Of a stretch of 64,000 nt of DNA, positions 18,454 to 27,900 are shown piece by piece. Origin of the DNA: Psychrobacter sp. TAE2020 (GTDB taxonomy: Bacteria > Pseudomonadota > Gammaproteobacteria > Pseudomonadales > Moraxellaceae). How positions within the stretch are numbered: the first letter of the stretch is position 1; each line of letters opens with the position of its first letter. Both the position numbers and the translations under genes were made by a program. The notes under the pieces were generated by a model. It made no database searches. It had not been told where the DNA came from and worked only from the letters and a program-made list of their open reading frames with translations. The stretch is from positions 1,432,793-1,496,792 of the forward strand of contig NZ_JAHLMU010000001.1 of the NCBI RefSeq assembly GCF_018919485.1. Direction: 5' to 3'.

Positions 18454-19830
18454 CTACGAGGGACATGAACGTCTGAACTCTATGTATTTTTTCTTAAGAA
18501 CCTCAATTGGTGCACGTTGTTTACTTTCATAAACATCAACCATAAGCTTAAGATCTTCGTCCGTAATAGCTATAATGCACTTCCTTTGCGATGACCATAA
18601 ATCTACAATATTTGATTCCATGGCTTTAGGTAAAGGATTCCTTGTCAAGAATACACCAAATCGTCCAATATTTGGTTGCAAGTATCTGTTCAACTGGTTA
18701 ACGTGATCTCTTTCTATCTTTTTTACGTTTTTAAGTTCAAATACAAGCTGTCTATTCTCATACTCTGTGAATATCTCATCTAAAAAATCAACATCCCTAT
18801 TGTTGTAAAAAATCAAATCACGAATATGGCGTCCCGAATCAGTTCTACTTTGTGTCTGAGCAAAGTCTAAATGTGGATAAAATAATGACGCTAAGAGTTG
18901 AGTAGCTAACTCTTCATACTTCATATCCGCTCCATTATCCTTACCTATATTTAACTTGAGGATATCATTTAATTTTCTTCTAGCAGATAAAACAGGAATT
19001 TGGCTGAAAAGAGGGTCATTGTGACAATCATTAGCATTTTTTTCTTTATACTTAATATAATCCTCAACCACTCCATAGTTATCTCGATTAAAATTTAAAA
19101 CTTTAACTCTTTCAATTGGTTCATTAGGGTTAAACACTTCATCTCTAGGGCAGTACTTTTCAAAGTAATTTTCATAATTAATCCAAGGGTTAAACTTTAA
19201 CCACCTTTTTGGAGTAAATATGATTGGCTCTTTAGTAATAGGATTAACAGGCAATCTATGCTTAACGTTTGAATCAACTTTGTTAGTTCGATAGTTATAT
19301 AAAGTGTCGAGAATAACGCCCTCCATAGGTATGGCATGCGTTTCACACTGCTCCATCGTATAATCTATCAAAAACGATTTGATGTAATTGCAAGCAATAT
19401 CACTGACTCTATCTTTTGATATTCCAGCAACGTAAAGCTGTATGACTTCGAAATGACTAAAACCAAATTGACTGTATTCTGGAATATCAGAGAACAAATC
19501 TAGTATTTCTTTTGCTTGTTTGGTGCCCATTCTCACACCTTTTCGGGTTTTAGAAACGCCAAGACCAACTTCAGAACACTCAGAAATATTTACGAGAATT
19601 TCTATAGCTTCGTCGATTTTATTCTTTTTAATCAGATAATTCAGTTGATTGTATGAATTAGTAATCGTGGTATGAAGGGCTTGGTCTTGCTGTGATGGTG
19701 AATTCCAGAGAAGGAATGGATCTACGTAAAGAGGAATATCTTCGTCAAAAAATTGTATAGCAAAATCTAATTCAGATTGAGATTTATGTATCCCATGAAA
19801 GTCTGTCAGTCTTGGTCTAATTAATTCCAT
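18454..19830 (-). CDS. Predicted PD-(D/E)XK nuclease of unfamiliar architecture (possible defence protein)
   Basis: This 458-residue protein starts MELIRPRLTDFHGIHKSQS. The N-terminal ~290 residues match no family I can name; a notable segment is ELDFAIQFFDEDIPLYVDPF (20-39). The C-terminal part looks like a restriction-endonuclease fold. It has an acidic helix YEELATQLLASLF (305-317) and QSRTDSGRHIRDLIF with candidate metal ligand D338. A strand with E365-L-K367 (LVFELKNVKK) follows, then HVNQLNRYL and GRFGVFLTRN strands. The order E...D...ExK and the GVFLTRN strand resemble Mrr-like or PDDEXK enzymes that cut DNA. It is the first gene of an AT-rich operon with two small paralogues. Context and fold suggest an anti-phage or other nucleic-acid-targeting system, but activity is inferred. 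The region upstream of the ATG has no strong ribosome site. Confidence 0.8.
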   Translation of the reverse strand: MELIRPRLTDFHGIHKSQSELDFAIQFFDEDIPLYVDPFLLWNSPSQQDQALHTTITNSYNQLNYLIKKNKIDEAIEILVNISECSEVGLGVSKTRKGVRMGTKQAKEILDLFSDIPEYSQFGFSHFEVIQLYVAGISKDRVSDIACNYIKSFLIDYTMEQCETHAIPMEGVILDTLYNYRTNKVDSNVKHRLPVNPITKEPIIFTPKRWLKFNPWINYENYFEKYCPRDEVFNPNEPIERVKVLNFNRDNYGVVEDYIKYKEKNANDCHNDPLFSQIPVLSARRKLNDILKLNIGKDNGADMKYEELATQLLASLFYPHLDFAQTQSRTDSGRHIRDLIFYNNRDVDFLDEIFTEYENRQLVFELKNVKKIERDHVNQLNRYLQPNIGRFGVFLTRNPLPKAMESNIVDLWSSQRKCIIAITDEDLKLMVDVYESKQRAPIEVLKKKYIEFRRSCPS

Positions 19831-19874
19831 ATATAATTTTACTCGTAAATTATTTGCTAAAGCATTATTCTAAC

Positions 19875-20027
19875 TCAATTAATAATGTCTTTCTTATTAA
19901 CTCGCCGACAGCGCTCAGAGCAATAAATCACTTGCTCCCAGTCCTTTTCCTACTTCTTACGCCATATAAAAGGACGCTGGCAAACGGGGCAGATTTTTTG
20001 CGGTAGGTTTACTTTTTTATGAGCCAT
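19875..20027 (-). pseudogene. DUF2256-type zinc protein, copy 1, broken by amber codon
   Basis: Starting at ATG 20027 the frame reads [20 protein letters not shown] and IWRKK, then TAG at 19950-19952. The same frame continues [20 protein letters not shown] to a natural stop at 19875-19877. It is almost identical to the intact copy at 20945-21088, where the amber codon is TGG (Trp), so one G-to-A change broke it. DUF2256 proteins are very short and carry a C-x2-C...C-x3-C putative zinc site. Its 3' end lies 45 bp from the nuclease gene start. Confidence 0.85.
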
Positions 20028-20047
20028 GATTGTCCTTGTCTACCGTT

Positions 20048-20125
20048 GTAGGGTGGTGTCGAAGTACGAGACCCAACAAATTGCATTTAAAACTGTTGGG
20101 GGTCGCAAGCTCCACCCAACCTACC
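20048..20125. repeat. Palindromic intergenic repeat, copy A
   Basis: Starts GTAGGGTGGTGTCGAAG and ends CTCCACCCAACCTACC, giving an imperfect inverted repeat. The left half matches copy B at 21111 (TAGGGTGCTGTCGAAGAGCG). The right part resembles the piece at 21659-21690. It lies immediately upstream of DUF2256 copy 1, just as copy B lies upstream of copy 2. Confidence 0.6.
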
Positions 20126-20234
20126 TTAACCTTTTTCTATAATAAAGCTCATTGATCGAAAAGCGTGAAGTAGCTATTTACTATCACCATTTGATGGGCA
20201 CGTACCAAAATTTAATCTAAAAATAGAATCAAGC

Positions 20235-20897
20235 TTATCCCAACTTACTAGCGGCAACACTCGCCTCGCCCCAATAGTAATAACCAACGATATTTACACC
20301 CTGAGTAAATCTCTGCTGACCCGACACCTCAAAACCAGCCTGCGCTATCAGCTGTTCGATATCCCTATCAAGATGACAACCGCCTGATACCGTCTTCCAT
20401 GCTGGGGTGATGAGCTGTTGTATTTTGCCGATTAATTTAGGCTGTGGTGCTAGGCCATGCTCAGCATAATACAACGTACCAGCAGGTTTTAGCACTCGTC
20501 TCATTTCACGTAACGCTTGCATAGGATTAGGGATAGAACATAAAGTAAAAGTCATTACAATGCTATCCACGCTATTATCTTCAAGAGGTAGCGTCTCAGC
20601 AGACAACGGCTGCGAAATAAGTTCAATACCCTCATTATCAAACCTTTCTCGTGCCAATGGCTGCAAGTGCGGATCAACCCCTATTACTCGTTTGACCTTT
20701 TGCTTATTATAAAACTTTGCATTAAGTCCACTGCCCACACCGACTTCTAGCACTATGCCATGGGCTTTAGGTACCACAAGCGCTCTTTGTTTGCTAACAA
20801 CGTCCAACTTACAGGCTTTATCTATGAGTATAGGCAAGACCTTATTGTCATAGTTTTTTTTGATACTAGTCAGTTTTAAAGTTAATTTTGAAGTCAT
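20235..20897 (-). CDS. Class I SAM-dependent methyltransferase (Methyltransf_11 type)
   Basis: This 220-residue protein has the seven-strand methyltransferase signature. Motif I is VLEVGVGSGLNAKFY (about 49-63), motif II GVDPHLQPLARERF, post-motif SIVMTFTLCSIPNP, and then REMRRVLKPAGTLYYAEHG. The C-terminal part (TPAWKTVSGGCHLDRDIEQLI, GVNIVGYYYWGEA) resembles METTL7/thiol- or lipid-methyltransferase-like proteins, so the substrate is likely small or lipophilic. It could also be a phospholipid methyltransferase. It is framed by two DUF2256-type copies on the same strand, suggesting it sits inside a duplicated segment. A linked function is possible but unproven. Confidence 0.85.
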   Translation of the reverse strand: MTSKLTLKLTSIKKNYDNKVLPILIDKACKLDVVSKQRALVVPKAHGIVLEVGVGSGLNAKFYNKQKVKRVIGVDPHLQPLARERFDNEGIELISQPLSAETLPLEDNSVDSIVMTFTLCSIPNPMQALREMRRVLKPAGTLYYAEHGLAPQPKLIGKIQQLITPAWKTVSGGCHLDRDIEQLIAQAGFEVSGQQRFTQGVNIVGYYYWGEASVAASKLG

Positions 20898-20944
20898 GGT
20901 TACACCTATTCTGTATCTATATTATTAGAAGAGTAACGCTTTTT

Positions 20945-21088
20945 TTAATCGCTCTTTTTCACTCGTCGACACTTCTCAGAACAATAAATCACTTGCTCCC
21001 AGTCCTTCTCCCACTTCTTACGCCATATAAAAGGACGCTGGCAAACTGGGCAGATTTTTTGTGGTAGATTTACCTTTTTATGGGCCAT
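20945..21088 (-). CDS. DUF2256-type small zinc-binding protein, copy 2 (intact)
   Basis: This gene of 47 codons begins ATG 21088 after AAGGAA and ends TAA at 20945. It contains [20 protein letters not shown] followed by [13 protein letters not shown]. The C-x2-C and C-x3-C pairs probably bind one zinc ion, and the [16 protein letters not shown] core is the DUF2256 signature. Molecular function is unknown for the family. It lies just upstream of the methyltransferase gene with a gap of about 50 bp, so the two may be co-transcribed. Confidence 0.85.
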   Translation of the reverse strand: MAHKKVNLPQKICPVCQRPFIWRKKWEKDWEQVIYCSEKCRRVKKSD

Positions 21089-21110
21089 CGGTTTTCCTTG
21101 AATCAAATTA

Positions 21111-21190
21111 TAGGGTGCTGTCGAAGAGCGAGATTAGACAAGTTATGAGTTTAAAGTCGGTGGGTTACGCTTGAGCTAACCCACCCTACG
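21111..21190. repeat. Palindromic intergenic repeat, copy B
   Basis: Reads TAGGGTGCTGTCGAAGAGCG at the left and GAGCTAACCCACCCTACGA at the right. GTGGGTTACGCTTGAGCTAACCCAC inside it forms a hairpin by itself. It is related to copy A. Confidence 0.6.
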
Positions 21191-21246
21191 ACGACCAAGA
21201 GTTCTTTAATTATTTGATATCATATTGACAGTCAGGTCTTCCAAAA

Positions 21247-21318
21247 TGGTGCGCGAGACGCACCCTACCAACTCACCCTACAAGGTTATAAGATGCTGGG
21301 TTAAAAACCCAGCCTACA
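21247..21318. repeat. Palindromic intergenic repeat, copy C
   Basis: Two adjacent elements: GGTGCGCGAGACGCACC (21248-21264), and CTGGGTTAAAAACCCAG (21296-21312) followed by CCTAC. These resemble the ends of the elements at 28460-28593 and 56311-56388. Confidence 0.6.
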
Positions 21319-21340
21319 ACGAATCTAATTTAGACTTAAA

Positions 21341-21505
21341 TTATTGCTTCTGATGCTCGACATTCTCATACTTCTTTACACGCCGGCATTGGTCGGAGCA
21401 ATACACCATACTCTCCCAGTTTTTATCCAACTTCTTGCTCCAGCTGAATTCGCGCTCGCAGACAGGACATTCTTTTTTGCGTACATTCTTCTTTTTGTGC
21501 GCCAT
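21341..21505 (-). CDS. DUF2256-type small zinc-binding protein, copy 3 (divergent)
   Basis: The product has 54 residues: MAHKKKNVRKKECPVCEREF, then SWSKKLDKNWESMVYCSDQC and RRVKKYENVEHQKQ. It shares the MAHKK start, the C-x2-C and C-x3-C pairs and the RRVKK end with copies 1 and 2, but differs in about half of the other positions. It is therefore an older paralogue. AAGGAA lies about six bases before the ATG. A plus-strand open frame over the same bases is a shadow. Confidence 0.85.
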   Translation of the reverse strand: MAHKKKNVRKKECPVCEREFSWSKKLDKNWESMVYCSDQCRRVKKYENVEHQKQ

Positions 21506-21544
21506 TATTTTTCCTTATATCGCTTGGTAGAATGAATTAGTAAA

Positions 21545-21690
21545 GCCTAACCCACTAGATATATAATTTTTATATCCAGTGCTGGGTTAGCTGTTGCCTG
21601 TATTTTTTGCAACACTGCGACAATTTTAACACTACTTTAAACTTATGAACTTAAAATCGTTGGGGGCCGTAAACTGCACTCAACCTACTC
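21545..21690. repeat. Inverted repeat and related half-element
   Basis: CTAACCCACTAGATATA pairs imperfectly with TATATCCAGTGCTGGGTTAG (21547-21591). A segment resembling the right part of copy A follows at 21659-21690 (GTTGGGGGCC to CAACCTACTC). It belongs to the same repeat family. Confidence 0.5.
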
Positions 21691-21800
21691 TAAAACTTCC
21701 TGTATAGCAAAACCAATCAAGGGTTCTATGGTTGCCTTGCAATGCGCTTTGGCGCTGATAGGAGCGAAAAGCGGGACATAGCTCTAAAACACCCTAACGT

Positions 21801-21838
21801 AAAAAAAGATATTTAACCATCAGCTAAATATCTTTTTT
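21801..21838 (-). terminator. Terminator of the flotillin/AAA+ operon
   Basis: AAAAAAAGATATTTA and TAAATATCTTTTTT form a symmetrical stem around ACCATCAGC, just beyond the stop of the large ATPase gene. It can work on both strands. Confidence 0.75.
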
Positions 21839-21904
21839 AACCTGCCAAGCATTTGTTTCTTACTAATAACTTTGTTCAAATACTCTAGTGATTATTCACC
21901 GCTC

Positions 21905-24900
21905 TTATTTATAGTTGTCAAAGATAGTATTAAGTCGATTTAGGCAATCAACAATCAACTTGCCGGTTTGCTCGGTACTGGAATCTAAGATAAGCTTTTC
22001 ATCCAGACGCCTAGCTAAAGGTTGCAACGCTTGTTTTAACGCCGTAGCCATCAGCGTTGTCTGCTCAGTGACATCGGTAATAGTAGTCTTTGACGCCTCG
22101 GTAATCGTAGTAGCTGCACCGCTAACGCCACTCGCCAGCATACTCTCCGATAGACTGTTGCCTATATTCTTTGCCATATCCCCTGTCATATGCACTGCCA
22201 GCTGCTCGACAGCATTGATTAGACTGACCATCAACTGTTTTTGTATATCTTGGTTCAGCTTTTGATACTCGCCATCGGCTTTATGATCGTGCCGATAGAT
22301 TTGTACCAGCTTATCCATGCTTTGCTCAAAACCATTATCGATACTCTTACTCACCACATTGGCATTGTTCAGCATACTGTTAGCCACACTATTAGCCATG
22401 CTATCGGCGAGAATCTTTTGCGCCTCTAACTGCGCGGCTAGCTGTATCTGCTGCCCCGCCTCTTGTAAGCGAGCGATTTGTTCAGGATCATGCTGGCTTA
22501 AGTAGCTAGCAAACTGCTGGTTGATAGCTTTAAAGCCACCAGCGACGTCAACTAATTGCGCGACGATGCGTGCACCCGTATCGCCATCCGCGCCGCCCAT
22601 AGCTTTGTTGCGTAGGAAGTCAGTTTTGATCTGCTGCCAACGCTGTGCTTCATCGGCATCTAACACCCCACGCATCTCGGCAAGCTTGAGTAGATTGCTC
22701 TCTGCCCCTGAAATCAACAGCTGCGACTCTCCTAGATAATGATCATCTATCAGCTGGTTCAGCTCATTATCATTCATAACCGCTGATAGCTTCTCAGTCA
22801 TCTTATTCATATTGCGGTAGCTGCCTTGCAGCTTAAAGATAGGTTCAAGCCGATATTTATCATCTTGCGATGCCGAGGCAATATAGGCTTGGTTGACCTC
22901 AAGAATCACTGCTTGTACCGTAAACATGTGCCGTAGAATAGCGATAATTTCATTAATCTCCGCCGTGCTATAAGGGTAGATAAGCTCGCTACTTTGCGCT
23001 TGCATCATGTTAGCGCTATTAGCAGTGTTGCTAGCACTATCAGCAGCAACGGCTTTAGCCATTTTTATAAGTCGATGCACGTCAGCAAGATCACGATTGG
23101 CTAAAGGCGCCAGTACCGTATTAGAGGTTAATGAGTTTTCGATATAACTAAGGGCGAACACTTCTTCCATACCGCTCATGATATCGCCTAAGTTATAAAT
23201 GTCGGCACGGTTGGCCAGCATGTCAGGCACTTTAAAGGCCTCGCCACTCTCAGTATAAGGGTTACCCGCCATCACCACGCAGAACTTCTTGCCACGCATA
23301 TCATAAGTCTTAGTCTTGCCTTGCCAAACCCCATCGATACGGCGTGTGCCATCCCCTAAGGAGATAAACTTCTGCAAAAACTCTGCGTTAGTGTGCTGGA
23401 TATCATCCAGATATAACATGACATTATTGCCCATCTCAAAGGCTAAATTAATTTTATTTAGCTCTTCTCGTGCCGTTGCATTAGGGGCTTTGGCTGGGTC
23501 CAAAGACATAACATCATGGCCTAGTGAGGGACAGTTAATCTTCATAAAGATTAAACCCAAGCGATTAGCCACGTATTCCATCAAAGTAGTTTTGCCGTAG
23601 CCTGGTGGCGATATCATCATTAAGATACCCATCAAGTCGGTACGCTTGTCATCGCCTACAGTACCCATCTGCTTGGCGAGGTTGTCCCCAATCAAGGGTA
23701 GATAGCTCTCGTTGATCAAACGGTTACGCACAAACGAGGATAACGGACGTGGCATAAACTCGTCTAGTCTTAGCGCCTCTTTTGACTCATTTAATAGCTC
23801 TGAGCGTAGTGACAGATAGCGCTTATAAGCCGGAATGACTTGCGTATGATGATCGTGCAACCGACTCATAAAATCATCAACAGCGAAGCTTAGCGTTTGC
23901 TGATGGATGCGTTGATGCTCGCCTAATAAGTTATTCACTTGTATCTCAAGTGATACTTTACTAGTACTGCGCTCAAAGCTTTGCGCTTGATTAAGGGGAT
24001 TATTAAGACTCGTCAGTGCCGGCGTCAGCGCGCTCGATGCGGTTGATAGTGATGTTGATGGCAATGTTGATAGTGATGTTGCCAGTGTAGATGTTGGCGT
24101 AGATAGTCTAGCTTGCTTGTCAAACGCTATCCCAGAGTTGATCAGGCGTTGTACTAAAGCTTCTCGTTGGGCATCATTTAATTGAGTCAGTAGCACAGCA
24201 ATCGCTTCTGGTACAAAATGACGTCCGCTCTGCAACTGCAGTTTAGCTAGTACTGCTGCATCCTCGCTCTTAGCCAACTGTTCTGCACTAAGCGGATTGC
24301 CATGATCATCAACTTTACTATTGATGGCTTGTGCACTAGCAAGGTGATTATCCTCATAAGCTTTATCTAATAGAGCATCAAACCAAGTCGCTAGTAGCTC
24401 ATAAGCCGCTTTTGGCTGAAAGCTGAGCCTAGCGACAGAGGTTCGTAGTTGCTCAAAGCTAGCCCTGTTTTGATTATTGTTTTGGCTGCTAACTGGTGAA
24501 CTGTTGAGCGTTTGAGTCAATTGATCACAGAGTTGCTGCGCTTTTTGACTAGTCTGCCATTCTAGCCCTTGCGCTAAGCTGACAGTAGGCTCAGTACCTT
24601 GCCCCAGCACATTGACTAAATATTCGCAGGCAAGCTGTACATAACTTTGGGAGAATATACTGCTGTCTGAGCTTAAAATAGCAGGGCTATTATTATGGTT
24701 AGCATGGTTGTCGCTATCAGCCTGGGCATCGGTATAAACACCGTTATCAATAGCGTTGTCAATACTACTAGCACTACTAGCCTGTATCTCAGCATTACCA
24801 TCATGGGCAGCTACAAAGTTGCTCATTACCGCCTTTATATCATTGACTAGCAAAGCTTTTGCGCTATCACTACCTAAAGTACGATGCAGTTGCTCAGCGG

Positions 24901-27900
24901 TGAGCGCTCGATCCGTCCAATTGCTAACGCTAGTCAGCGTTTGTGCATCCAGCCATTTATCATAACTAAATTGGGTCAGTGCGGTTAAGCCTAACGCTTG
25001 TACTAAGTTTAATTGCCAATAAAACAGTTGTGCCAGAGCACGTATTTGCGGGGTATAAATAAGCAGGCCCGCCTCACGTAAGGTTGGCAATATCTGCATC
25101 AACAATAAGGTGGCGTCATGATCGTGAATGCCTTTTTCATAGCCGAGCTGATAGCGAGGCGTGGCATAAGCTCTGACTACCTTAGCCAGCGCACTGTCAT
25201 CAGCTATCTTGCCATGGCTATCAATAGTGCTAGCTGTCTCATCATAAGCTTGATAAAGTCGGGTTTCGCTCAAACCGTCTTTGCTATCTTTGGCACTTTC
25301 GATAATGCTATAGGCTAAGTATTCAGCGCGATACACTTTGTCTGATTCGGAAGCTATATTCATATCCCAATACGGGCGTAGCGAATTAAGCTCATCATTA
25401 TTTAATACTTGATAGTAGTCGGTGCCCGTCAGATGTAGGTTGAGCAGCCGTTGGCCATTAGCCTGCTGGCGACTCAGAAGGGTCAAATCTAAAGGCTGAG
25501 TATTGACCGAGAAGCGGTGCTTGCCCAGCTTGATAATCTGACCACCCTCTTCAAATAAGTCTGACTTATCTTTTAGGCTCTTATAACTCTCAATTTGAAT
25601 GGCTTTAAGGCGAGCATTCAGATCATCTGCTTTGACACTAAAGCCTAGCTGTTGCAGAGACTTGGTGATGCTACGTACCTTTTGTACTAAGCCATCCGCA
25701 GCAAAATAAGTATTTAGGGCACTTTCATCTTTAAAGCCAGTAATGCTAGCACTTTGGGTACGCTTCTTGATACTCTCAAGCATCCTAAGCGCGCCATCAC
25801 CTAAGTTCTGAGCCTTGCGGTTACGTGCATCGAGCAGTTGCTGCTTATGGTTTTCAAAAACCTCGTAAATCTCTTCACGTTTACTAATAATGTCTGCTAA
25901 AAACTGATCACCTATATTAGCTTCTGGATCAGAAAACTGGCTCTCCAGCTCTTCTAACTGCACTAGCAACTTAGCCATTTGCTCATCTGACTTCTCAGGC
26001 GTATTAGCGATGGATAGAGCATTGGCAATTGACTGACCAAACAGCTTAAACTGGGCACCAAACTGCGCTACTGCCTCAGCAGAGCCTAAGTTTTTGCGTT
26101 TATGATTAAGCTTGGCCTTGCTCTGGTTAAGACGCGAGTAAATAGCAGAGATATCATCAATAATTTGGGTGCGCACGGTGGCATCAGCAACATCTAGCGT
26201 GCCTAACAGTTCAGTCAATAGATCTAGACCTTGTGCCGTTGCATCGATAGTGTCTAACACTGGCTTTAATTCAGCATTAGTTTCAGCCGCATCTAAGCCC
26301 TCACTGACCTCCGCTAAAGTGTCTTCATAACTTGATAACGCTTTCTCAGCGCTCAGATAGCCTACCGTCTGCTCAGCCAGCTCGCTTTCGATAGTTTCTA
26401 ATTGAGCCTGTAACGCTTGTAGCTTATCGCTATCTAAATAACGCAAATTCTCTAAACTGACTAACTGGCCCTTCTGCTGTCTGATTGCAGACAATTGCGC
26501 CACGTAGTCACTCGCCGAATCAAAAGTGGTTGTTTTTATCTGCTGAGCAATCTGGTTTTGCTTAGCCTCGGCATCGCTCAAAGCAGTTTGGGTTTGCTTT
26601 TGAATGCTTTGTACTTTAGCGAACTCATCGATTACCAACTCAGCCGTCGCTGTGACCTCACGAATACTATCTGCCACTTCAGCAAGATCAGGCTCAGACA
26701 ACCAATAATAACTATCGAACAGCCTGCTGGTATTACCGACAAGCTCCTCGTAGAGCTTTTGCGACACCGTTTGATTGTCTATTAGGCGAGTAATACTGTA
26801 GAGGTCTGAGATGCCTCGAACCAATTCCTTATTACCAATTTTGCCATAAAAACTGCTGCTTTCAGGCAGCTCGCTAATATACTCTTGCGAGGCATACGGG
26901 GTATGCCATATCTGCATAGGGTGAATACGTGACGGCTCACTTTGGGCACTAAATAGTACTAGCTGACCGCTCTCTGCTAACGCCATCCCGTTACAGTAAA
27001 TAGGATTTGCCAGTCTTTTTTTGATCAAATTATAAGGGAATAATCCGGTGACCCCTAAGGCTATATCATAGAATAAGAACAACACATCCTCACCATTGGG
27101 TGATATTATTTTGCGCTTAAATCTTAAATCCATAGCACTATTATTTTGGCTATCAAATAGCTTATGCTCTCCGGTCTGTAAGTAATAACCACTAGGAAAT
27201 ATAATGCCATGATCTTCTGGTAGCTGCACACAAGACTGGCCGATAGCATCCAAACGTAATACCGTCTCGGTCAGGGTGTTATAGACAAAATAACGATAGC
27301 TATCTTCTCGATAAGGCAAAATCTTCAGCAGTATTAGACTACCGACTTTGGCATAAGCAATCTCAGCATCGGTTAGAGATTGAGTGCTGTCATTGACAAG
27401 CTCACTATAGATCCCTAGCCCTGATTGAGTATTATCCTCAATCTTGATGGTCAAGTCGCCATTGACGGTTTCTACAAATATGGTATCTAAGATATTCATA
27501 TGCGGATGTTTGCCATTGACCATCTGCTCGCGTGTAGTCACGATCCAATCAAAATCATGGGCGGATGGCAACTCAATATCACGCTCACCGCGATTGTCTA
27601 CATAAGCTACTTGTGCCGCCTTTGGGATATTTTCGCTAAAATCTAAGGCAAAACGAAATACTCGAATGTCAGTGATACGCTCACCGATCTGAAACGCCAA
27701 TAGCAGCTTGCTGTCCTTGACGGTAATTTGTATCAAGCGCGTTTGCTTGTAATAGCGGTACAGCTCATTAAAATCTTGTACAAAGGCAGTTTGATCTAAA
27801 AACGTATCAGTCAAATCGACTTCTTCTAGCGCATACTCTTTATCGCTGCTGTTGCTACTATCACTACTGTTGCTATTACTGTCATCGCTATTGTTACTGT

